Positions 56,289-62,776 of a stretch of 64,000 nt of DNA are shown here, in pieces. Both the position numbers and the translations under genes were made by a program. A model generated the notes under the pieces. That model did no database searches and was not told the origin of the DNA. It was given only the letters and a program-made list of their open reading frames with translations. The stretch covers positions 2,931,501-2,995,500 of the forward strand of contig JAURUC010000001.1 in assembly GCA_030803735.1 (NCBI GenBank), written 5' to 3'. Numbering within the stretch: the stretch's first letter is position 1; each line of letters begins with the position of its first letter. The stretch is from Actinopolyspora lacussalsi. GTDB taxonomy: Bacteria; Actinomycetota; Actinomycetes; Mycobacteriales; Pseudonocardiaceae.

Positions 56289-56332
56289 GAAACCGCCCCC
56301 TGCCCCGTCTTAGCGGGTCAGAGGGCGGTGTT
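56289..56332 (-). terminator. Terminator of the downstream tRNA-Tyr copy
   Basis: ACCGCCC/GGGCGGT outer stem (56292-56298 with 56323-56329) with an inner CCCG/CGGG stem; T-rich on the minus strand beyond it. Nearly identical to the hairpin at 56689-56732. Confidence 0.8.
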
Positions 56333-56340
56333 ATCGATTG

Positions 56341-56421
56341 TGCCGGGTAGAGGATTCGAACCTCTGAAGCTTGCGCGGCTGATTTACAGTCAGCTCCCTT
56401 TGGCCGCTCGGGCAACCCGGC
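56341..56421 (-). tRNA. tRNA-Tyr (GUA), copy 1
   Basis: 81 bases, class II with a long variable arm: acceptor GCCGGGT/ACCCGGC, discriminator A, anticodon loop CTGTAAA (GTA), T arm AGAGG-TTCGAAT-CCTCT. Identical in sequence to copy 2. Confidence 0.97.
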
Positions 56422-56523
56422 TTTCGCCAGTCATCGCTGGCTCGTGCCGGACGATCATACCTACCGGTGACGCCGAGCGGCACACCCCCCGGCTACCGAA
56501 CGAGCACAGCGATAATGCGCCCA

Positions 56524-56568
56524 GCGGCAACGAACACCGCGGCAACGAACACCGGGGCAACGAGCACT
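56524..56568 (+). repeat. 15-bp tandem repeat, three units, between the tRNA-Tyr genes
   Basis: gcggcaacgaacacc twice, then ggggcaacgagcact. Confidence 0.85.
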
Positions 56569-56688
56569 GGGACACGGCGGAGCAGCTGTGAAGACTCGTC
56601 GGATCCGATGCGACGAAGCCGCATACCGCACCGGCGAGCGCTCGCACACCGCTGGGGCGGGACCAGGCGGGCCGAGCCGTGGCCAAAA

Positions 56689-56732
56689 GAAACCGCCCCC
56701 TGCCCCGTCTTCGCGGGTCAGAGGGCGGTTTC
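56689..56732 (-). terminator. Terminator of the upstream tRNA-Tyr copy
   Basis: GAAACCGCCC and GGGCGGTTTC (10-bp stem) with an inner CCCG/CGGG pair, followed on the minus strand by CTTTTGG. Confidence 0.88.
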
Positions 56733-56740
56733 GCCGATGG

Positions 56741-56821
56741 TGCCGGGTAGAGGATTCGAACCTCTGAAGCTTGCGCGGCTGATTTACAGTCAGCTCCCTT
56801 TGGCCGCTCGGGCAACCCGGC
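56741..56821 (-). tRNA. tRNA-Tyr (GUA), copy 2
   Basis: 81 bases identical to copy 1, 319 bp away in the same direction, with its own terminator. The duplication covers tRNA plus terminator. Confidence 0.97.
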
Positions 56822-56940
56822 ATAGCAGCCATCCGCTGTTGGCTTGTACCAAAATCCTACATACCGGCACCCGCGCTCGTGTAAGGGGGCCGGGGTAGCG
56901 TATTCGCTCACCAAACCAGCGCTCGTGAGGAGTTGCCGAC

Positions 56941-57432
56941 ATGGCGGACCCGTCGTTCGACGTAGTGAGCAAGGTCGACCGGCAGGAGGTGGACAACGCA
57001 CTCAACCAGGCTGCCAAGGAACTCGCGAACCGGTTCGACTTCAGGGGAACCGACACGAAGATCAGTTGGTCCGGCGAGGAGGCCGTGACCCTGGAGTCCG
57101 AGACCGAGGAGCGATGCAAGGCCGCGGTCGAGGTCTTCAAGGAGAAACTGGTCAAGCGGGGTGTCTCACTGAAGGCGATCGAACTGGGCGAACCGGTCAG
57201 ATCGGGCAAGGTGCACCGGGTCTCCGGCAGCCTCAAGCAGGGCATCGCGCAGGAAACGGCCAAGAAGATCTCCAAGAAGATCCGCGACGAGGCACCCAAG
57301 GGAGTGCAGGCGCAGATCCAGGGCGACCAGTTGCGGATCTCGGGCAAGAAGAAGGACGATCTGCAGGCCGTGATCTCGCTACTGAAAAGCAGTGACTTCG
57401 ACGTGGCGCTGCAGTTCGAGAACTACCGTTGA
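56941..57432 (+). CDS. yajQ: YajQ-family (UPF0234) nucleotide-binding protein
   Basis: 163 residues, full length. [29 protein letters not shown] and the repeated ferredoxin-like fold ending LQFENYR are diagnostic. YajQ proteins bind nucleotides, c-di-GMP in Xanthomonas; the function in actinobacteria is unknown. GAGGAG lies about ten bases upstream. In mycobacteria it is also close to htpX. Confidence 0.95.
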   Translation: MADPSFDVVSKVDRQEVDNALNQAAKELANRFDFRGTDTKISWSGEEAVTLESETEERCKAAVEVFKEKLVKRGVSLKAIELGEPVRSGKVHRVSGSLKQGIAQETAKKISKKIRDEAPKGVQAQIQGDQLRISGKKKDDLQAVISLLKSSDFDVALQFENYR

Positions 57433-57510
57433 GCGGGTGCGGGGACGAGCCCGCTCGCGGAGTGATCGCGCCGCACGCAAAGCACTCTTAACCGTCGACG
57501 GGAGAGCTCG

Positions 57511-58410
57511 TTGAAGGGAATCGTGTTGGCCGGGGGCAACGGCACGCGGCTGCACCCGGTCACCCAGGTGGTGTCCAAGCAGCTTCTCCCGGTCTACGAC
57601 AAGCCGATGGTGTACTACCCGCTCTCGGTGCTGATGCTGGCCGGGATCCGCGACATCCTGCTGATCTCCACTCCCGAGGACCTTCCGCTGTTCCGCCGCC
57701 TGTTCGGCGACGGCAGCAGCCTCGGGCTGCGCATCGAGTACGCGACCCAGACCGAGCCCAACGGGCTGGCGGAGGCGTTCCTGATCGGCGCCGACTTCAT
57801 CGGCGACGACTCGGTGGCGCTCGTACTGGGCGACAACATCTTCTACGGTCAGGGGTTCTCGAAACTGCTGCAGCGCAGCACCACCGAGCTGCAGGGCTGC
57901 ACACTGTTCGGCTACTCGGTGCGCGATCCGCAACGCTACGGCGTGGGCGAGACCGACGGTGCGGGCAAGCTGGTCTCGCTGGAGGAGAAACCCGCCGTCC
58001 CCCGCTCCAACAAGGCGATCACCGGCCTCTACCTCTACGACAACGAGGTGGTCGAGATAGCCCGTACGCTGCGTCCCTCGAATCGTGGCGAGCTGGAGAT
58101 CACCGACATCAACACGACGTACCTCGAGCGAGGTCGTGCGCACCTGATCGAGCTGAATCGCGGTTACGCCTGGCTGGACACGGGCACGCACGAGTCGCTG
58201 CTGGAAGCGGGACAGTTCGTGCAGGTGTTGGAACACCGCCAGGGAGTGCGCATCGCCTGCCTGGAGGAGATCGCGCTGCGCATGGGATACATCACACCCG
58301 AGGAGTGTCACGAGTTGGGGAGGCGGCTGTCCAAGTCCGGTTACGGCCAGTACGTCATGGAGATCGCCGAGGCCATCGCCGGGCGGGAGCTGGACGCCGG
58401 GGCCGAGTGA
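57511..58410 (+). CDS. rfbA: Glucose-1-phosphate thymidylyltransferase
   Basis: 299 residues from TTG 57511, preceded by GGGAGA. LAGGNGTRLHPVTQVVSKQLLPVYDKP is the nucleotide-binding loop, with EYATQTEPNGLAEAF, VLGDNIFYG, RYGVGE, EEKP and WLDTGTHESL. It makes dTDP-glucose from dTTP and glucose 1-phosphate, the first step to dTDP-rhamnose and other deoxysugars. No other rml/rfb genes are adjacent. Confidence 0.95.
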   Translation: MKGIVLAGGNGTRLHPVTQVVSKQLLPVYDKPMVYYPLSVLMLAGIRDILLISTPEDLPLFRRLFGDGSSLGLRIEYATQTEPNGLAEAFLIGADFIGDDSVALVLGDNIFYGQGFSKLLQRSTTELQGCTLFGYSVRDPQRYGVGETDGAGKLVSLEEKPAVPRSNKAITGLYLYDNEVVEIARTLRPSNRGELEITDINTTYLERGRAHLIELNRGYAWLDTGTHESLLEAGQFVQVLEHRQGVRIACLEEIALRMGYITPEECHELGRRLSKSGYGQYVMEIAEAIAGRELDAGAE

Positions 58411-58446
58411 GTCGGCTCCGGCCTCCCGCGACATCGGTTTCCGGGC

Positions 58447-58471
58447 GGCGTCAATTTCTCGCGAAATCGCC
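58447..58471 (+). repeat. Short palindrome, copy 4
   Basis: GGCGTCAATTTC, loop TCGC, GAAATCGCC, 37 bp after the rfbA stop. Confidence 0.8.
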
Positions 58472-58497
58472 GCTCCAGTGCGGCGTCATGGCCCGTA

Positions 58498-58522
58498 GGC
58501 GTCGATTTCCCACGAAATCGCC
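58498..58522 (+). repeat. Short palindrome, copy 5
   Basis: GGCGTCGATTTC, loop CCAC, GAAATCGCC, 26 bp after copy 4 in the same orientation. Confidence 0.8.
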
Positions 58523-58573
58523 GCGCCGCTACGACGCGGTGCCGCTCCCGCCACCCACGCAGCCCGGCCATCC

Positions 58574-58675
58574 GCGGGTTCTCCGGTGCGGCTCTCGCGA
58601 GGACGGTCCCGACGTTGTGTGGTAACCACCCGATGTCGGGGCACCCGCAGCGAGAGCCGCACGAGAGGTTCCGCC
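58574..58675 (+). repeat. Family 1 palindromic element, copy C
   Basis: 102 bp. Outer arms GTGCGGCTCTCGC / GCGAGAGCCGCAC (13 perfect pairs), inner CCCGAC / GTCGGG, apex GTGG-TAA-CCAC (58619-58629) where both sides of the apical stem changed relative to GTAG/CTAC. Between convergent rfbA and htpX. Confidence 0.9.
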
Positions 58676-58713
58676 AAGTAAGTGGGTCCGCCCGCTCGCG
58701 CCGGGAACCTCTG

Positions 58714-59589
58714 TCAGTAACGAGTGGGTAGCTGGCGCCCTGCCAGACCCTCCAACCGTCGAACCCTGTCGGAGATGGGCGGGTGGGTCGAGAACAACCG
58801 TGTCATCCGTTCCCCGGCGCGGAACGGGTTGGCGATCATCAGGTGGGACTCGCTGACCAGCTTCGGCTCGGCCGCGAGCGGGGCCTGCTTGGTCCCCCGT
58901 TCGAGTTTGCGCAGTGCCGATGCCAGGGCCAATGGATCTCCCGTCAGCTCGGCTCCCGATGAATCCGCCTGGTACTCGCGGGAGCGGCTCACGGCCATCT
59001 GGACCACGGCTGCCGCCACCGGCCCGAGCAGCGATACCAGCAGCAGCGCGATCAGATTGGGGCGTTCCTCGTCGTCCCCGCCGAAGCTCGCGAAGATCAG
59101 CCCGAAGTTCGCGATGAAGGTGACCGCACTGGCCAGCGCGCCCGCGACGCTGGAGATCAGGATGTCGCGGTTGTAGACGTGGGAGAGCTCGTGCCCCAGC
59201 ACGGCGCGTAGTTCCCGCTCGTCGAGCAGCTCCAGGATCCCGGCGGTGGCACAGACGGCCGCGTTGCGGGGGTTGCGCCCCGTCGCGAACGCGTTGGGCG
59301 CCACGGTGGGACTGATGTAGAGCGCGGGCATCGGCTGCTTCGCGGATGTGGCGAGTTCACGCACGATGCGGTACATCGCGGGCTGCTCCGCCTCGGAAAC
59401 CGGCCGAGCACGCATCGACCGCAACGCGAGGTTGGCCGAGTTGAAGTACGCGTAGCCGTTCATTCCGAGCGCGATCAGCAGTGCCACGACCATGCCGGAC
59501 CGCCCGAACAGCGACCCGAGCAACACGATGAGTGCGCTCATGGCACCGAGCAAGAGCGCCGTTTTTACTCCGTTCCAATGCCTGTGCAA
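58714..59589 (-). CDS. htpX: Membrane-bound zinc protease HtpX
   Basis: 291 residues from TTG 59589 ([15 protein letters not shown] aligns with mycobacterial HtpX starts; GGGAG four bases upstream). Membrane helices lie at about 10-28, 32-52, 145-165 and 175-200. The zinc site is HELSH with the downstream Glu in [23 protein letters not shown] is conserved. It degrades misfolded membrane proteins. A candidate ECF promoter lies 130 bp upstream. Confidence 0.96.
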   Translation of the reverse strand: MHRHWNGVKTALLLGAMSALIVLLGSLFGRSGMVVALLIALGMNGYAYFNSANLALRSMRARPVSEAEQPAMYRIVRELATSAKQPMPALYISPTVAPNAFATGRNPRNAAVCATAGILELLDERELRAVLGHELSHVYNRDILISSVAGALASAVTFIANFGLIFASFGGDDEERPNLIALLLVSLLGPVAAAVVQMAVSRSREYQADSSGAELTGDPLALASALRKLERGTKQAPLAAEPKLVSESHLMIANPFRAGERMTRLFSTHPPISDRVRRLEGLAGRQLPTRY

Positions 59590-59718
59590 GGTACTCCCGC
59601 CTCCGCCCGGTTTCCGGACCAGTTTCCGGGGACCGGCCACCTTCGACGGTGACCGGGAACCACGCACGGTGAGCGGCGATTCACGCCGGCCGGGCGCCCC
59701 GTGAAGAACTCACTCGGA

Positions 59719-59745
59719 CAACGTCGCGCGGGGACCGCCAGTTCC
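59719..59745 (-). promoter_or_regulatory. ECF-sigma-like promoter of htpX
   Basis: On the minus strand GGAAC (59745-59741), 17-base spacer, CGTTG (59723-59719), the SigE/SigH-type layout. It would start transcription near 59711, about 120 bases before the TTG. It fits an envelope-stress role of HtpX. Confidence 0.55.
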
Positions 59746-60074
59746 TTAACACGCCACGCCGAACACGTCACAGAATCGGTGGAGACCGAGCTCATAGCCC
59801 CACCGATCAACTTTCTCTCGCGAAGAAACTAAACTGAGGGACACTTGTAAACGACTCACGCGCTCGGCCCGTACCGACACGCGAGGCCGCACTCGGCGGC
59901 GAAACGTTGTCGAACCGGCTGCTGTGGTGGCTACGCGGTGGAGCTCTCGGCCGCGCTCCCCGCCGGATGAGACATCGGGCGCGGTGAGGCTGCTCGTTCG
60001 GGCCCGTGGCCGGAGGACGGGCTCGGAGCGTACTGCCGCCACCGGCATCCGGGAGGCGGCGGAGAGGATTCGGA
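59746..60074. other. Promoter region of the YceI-family gene
   Basis: About 330 bp upstream of the YceI gene. It contains a lower-GC patch near 59800-59850 (TTTCT...AGAAA inverted repeat) but no coding frame I can support. Confidence 0.35.
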
Positions 60075-60959
60075 TTGGTCTTGTCGAAACTGCTCGGCCG
60101 TGGTGCCGCGCGCAAACCCGCCCGAGAAGGCGCCAGCAACGCGCTGCCTCCCACCCCGCTGGACGGCGGGACGCTGAGCTGCCAGGTACACGACGAAGCC
60201 GATCGCCCGCTCCCCGAGGCCACCGTGACGGTGGTGAACCGACTTAATCAGCAGGTGGCCAGCGGAACCACCGACGGGTACGGCTTCTTCCTCGCCACGG
60301 TGCAGCCGGGCACCCACAAGGTCTCGATCACGGCGGGCGGCTACCAGCGGACGGGCACCAGGGCCGAGGTCCGCACGAACCGGCACACCGCGATCGGCTC
60401 CGTGCGCCTGGAGCGGGACCCGGAGAGCACGCTCCCCGAGCCCGGCGTCTGGACGTTCGATCCGGACCACACCGAGATCAGGTTCATCGCACAGCACATC
60501 GGCATGTCGAAGATCCACGGCGCCTTCCGCGAGCTGGAGGGGCGCGTCACGGTCCGGGAACCGTTCGAGAAGTCCGTGGTCGAGGTCGCCATCGACGCGT
60601 CCAGCATCGACACCGGAGTTCGCATGCGTGACGATCACCTGCGCTCCGCCGACTTTCTGGACGTGGCGAACCACCCGAGGCTGTACTTCCGCAGCGACAG
60701 GTTGACCCAACTGCGCGGTGACCGCTGGGTGGTCGGTGGCCAGCTGACGCTGCGCGGCAGGAGCAGTCCCGTGCAGCTGGACACCACCTACCTGGGAACG
60801 CGCTCCTGGAACGGCACCCGAACGGCGTGTCACTCCACTACGGAACTGCGCAGGGAGGACTACGCGGTCAACTGGCAGCAGCTGCTGAGCAAGGGAATCG
60901 GCGTGGTCGGTCCGACGGTGCGGATCGAGCTGGACGTGCAAGCGGTGCTGAAGGAGTGA
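60075..60959 (+). CDS. YceI-family protein with N-terminal carboxypeptidase-regulatory-like domain
   Basis: 294 residues from TTG 60075, preceded by GGAGAGG. Residues about 35-115 are a beta-sandwich regulatory-like domain (LSCQVHDEADRPLPEATVTVVN, GYGFFLATVQPGTHKVSITAGGY). Residues about 125-294 are the YceI lipocalin-like barrel (WTFDPDHTEIRFIAQHIGMSKIHGAF, RMRDDHLRSADFLDVANHP), which binds polyprenoid lipids in relatives. No signal peptide is visible, so it is probably cytosolic. Confidence 0.9.
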   Translation: MVLSKLLGRGAARKPAREGASNALPPTPLDGGTLSCQVHDEADRPLPEATVTVVNRLNQQVASGTTDGYGFFLATVQPGTHKVSITAGGYQRTGTRAEVRTNRHTAIGSVRLERDPESTLPEPGVWTFDPDHTEIRFIAQHIGMSKIHGAFRELEGRVTVREPFEKSVVEVAIDASSIDTGVRMRDDHLRSADFLDVANHPRLYFRSDRLTQLRGDRWVVGGQLTLRGRSSPVQLDTTYLGTRSWNGTRTACHSTTELRREDYAVNWQQLLSKGIGVVGPTVRIELDVQAVLKE

Positions 60960-61073
60960 CCCGAGAGCTCGCCCCGGAGCTCGCGTTCCCGTTCGGTCGT
61001 CGTCCCGCACCGAGTCGGGCACGCGCCTCCGGTGGCGGAGAGACGCGGCGGCTGCGCCACCGCTTCGCCACCG

Positions 61074-61943
61074 TTACTCGTGCAGTTCCATGGTGCAGCA
61101 CTTGGGGCCACCGCCGGACTTGCGCAGCTCCGAGATGTCGGTGAGCAGCGGCTCGTAGCCGTGCGCGCGCAGTCGTTCGGCGAGAGCGGTGGCCTCGCTG
61201 GGCAGCACCACGTGCTTGCCGTCGGAAACCCCGTTGAGCCCGAGGCACTCCGCGTCGGCGGAGTCGGCGATCACCGCGTCGGGGAAGAGCCTGCGCAGTA
61301 CCTGTCGGGAGCCCTCGGAGAACGCCTCGGGATAGTAGGCGACCTGCGGCCGATCGCCCTTGCGGAGGACGAACAGCGCGGTGTCCAGGTGGTAATAGCG
61401 GGGGTCGGTGAGCCGCAGCGATACCACCGGGACGCCGAGCACCTCCTGGGCCTCGGCGTGGGCCTGCGGATCGGTCCGGAAACCACTGCCCGCCAGCAGC
61501 AGCTGTCCGGTCCAGGCGAAGTCGCCCTCGGCCTCGTTGATTCGGGAGGGCATCACCAGATCACGGTAGCCGCTCGTGGAGAACCACCTCCGGAAGTGCT
61601 CGGCCTCGGGAGCGCGTTCGGGTGACCTGAACCGGGCACCGAGCACTCGGCCACCGATCACCGTGGCAGAGTTCGCGGAGAAGACCATGTCGGGCAGTCC
61701 CGGCTGCGGCGGCACGGTCTCGACGGTGTGACCGAGCCGACGGTAGATGCCCGCGAGCTCACGCCACTGCGACATCGCCAGTTCGGTGTCGACGGGCTCG
61801 TCCGGGTCCATCCACGGATTGATGGAGTACTCTACCGTGAAGTGTTCCGGGGGACACATCACGTAGTGACGCCTCGTCGGCACGTTCCCGGCCGTGTCGT
61901 GCCGTTGAACGGGATCGGGCGCTGCCACGGTGGAGACCGACAT
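61074..61943 (-). CDS. Arginine deiminase-superfamily hydrolase (dimethylargininase-like)
   Basis: 289 residues from ATG 61943. The pentein-fold catalytic residues are visible: acid in EAEGDFAWTG, His in YYHLDTALFVL and Cys in GGGPKCCTMELHE at the end. MCPPEHFTVEYSINPWMD is typical of the actinobacterial Rv2323c-like group, which is likewise divergent from an Lrp/AsnC regulator. It acts on arginine or a methylated derivative, releasing ammonia or an amine; the exact substrate is unproven. Confidence 0.88.
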   Translation of the reverse strand: MSVSTVAAPDPVQRHDTAGNVPTRRHYVMCPPEHFTVEYSINPWMDPDEPVDTELAMSQWRELAGIYRRLGHTVETVPPQPGLPDMVFSANSATVIGGRVLGARFRSPERAPEAEHFRRWFSTSGYRDLVMPSRINEAEGDFAWTGQLLLAGSGFRTDPQAHAEAQEVLGVPVVSLRLTDPRYYHLDTALFVLRKGDRPQVAYYPEAFSEGSRQVLRRLFPDAVIADSADAECLGLNGVSDGKHVVLPSEATALAERLRAHGYEPLLTDISELRKSGGGPKCCTMELHE

Positions 61944-62016
61944 ATTACGTAATCTAATCCCTGCTTTTGCAGCATTCAATGCGCCTTCATTGCGGCGAAT
62001 ACGGCAGAATGTTGCA
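61944..62016. promoter_or_regulatory. Divergent operator region of the arginine hydrolase / Lrp pair
   Basis: A perfect palindrome ATTACGTAAT (61944-61953) touches the hydrolase start. TGCAGCATTC (61968-61977) and GAATGTTGCA (62007-62016) are inverted with 9 of 10 matches. Lrp proteins often bind such sites in their own divergent promoters. Confidence 0.5.
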
Positions 62017-62017
62017 C

Positions 62018-62458
62018 ATGGACCCCCTGGATCAACGAATCGTTTCGCAACTGGTCACCGACGCCAGGGCCAGTTACGCGGAGATCGGCGAGGCGGTGGG
62101 ACTCTCCGCTCCCGCCGTGAAACGACGTGTGGACAAACTGCTGGACAACGGCGTGCTGCAGGGCTTCACCGCCGTGGTCGACCCGGAAGCGCTCGGCTGG
62201 GGGACCGAGGCCTTCGTGGAAGTGCACTGCCACGGCAACGTGCCCACCGATCGACTGCTCGCGGGGCTGGAACCGCTGCCGGAGGTGGTTCGCGCCTACA
62301 CCGTCTCGGGGGAGGCGGACGCGATCGTGCACCTGCGTGCGGCCGACATCCACCATCTCGAAACCGCGCTGGAGCGGCTGCGTGCGGTCGAGTTCATCAA
62401 TCGGACCGTTTCCACCGTCGTGCTGTCCCGGTTACTCGACAGACCACCCCAGGCATGA
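62018..62458 (+). CDS. Lrp/AsnC-family transcriptional regulator
   Basis: 146 residues from ATG 62018 (ATG 62009 also in frame). The N-terminal helix-turn-helix (SYAEIGEAVGLSAPAVKRRV) and C-terminal RAM ligand domain (FVEVHCHGNVP, VVRAYTVSGEADAIVHLRA) are complete. It is divergent from the arginine deiminase-like gene and probably senses an amino acid to control it. Confidence 0.93.
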   Translation: MDPLDQRIVSQLVTDARASYAEIGEAVGLSAPAVKRRVDKLLDNGVLQGFTAVVDPEALGWGTEAFVEVHCHGNVPTDRLLAGLEPLPEVVRAYTVSGEADAIVHLRAADIHHLETALERLRAVEFINRTVSTVVLSRLLDRPPQA

Positions 62459-62500
62459 TGAGGGGCAGTGTCGAGACTTGCGTGCCTGGTCGGGTAGCCG

Positions 62501-62595
62501 TCACGTGAGTCGGCGCCTTGCTGTGTTGGGCCGGCTCTTGAGTAGCGACCTACGCGGCGAGCGGCCCGGCCTCGCAATGCATCCGACTCACGCAC
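62501..62595 (-). repeat. Family 2 palindromic element, copy B
   Basis: 95 bp, inverted relative to copy A and 91 of 95 bases identical. The apex GTAGGTCGCTAC is at 62553-62542 on the minus strand. Between the Lrp gene and the convergent edge gene. Confidence 0.9.
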
Positions 62596-62720
62596 CGGGG
62601 TTCCCACGCTGCTTATCCGAATGGTCGCGTCCCGACGGTGCCGACTGCGAGGGCGGTCGGAGCGCGGCCTGCGGGGGTGGCTGGAGTGCGGCTTCGCCCG
62701 GTGGCCTTTCCCGGCGGCGC

Positions 62721-62745
62721 GGCGATTTCGCGCGAAATCGACACC
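62721..62745 (-). repeat. Short palindrome, copy 6
   Basis: Read on the minus strand: GGTGTCGATTTC, loop GCGC, GAAATCGCC. It lies in the same convergent gap as family 2 copy B. Confidence 0.78.
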
Positions 62746-62776
62746 GCACGGGCCACTCAGACGCCGCATGGGCCGC

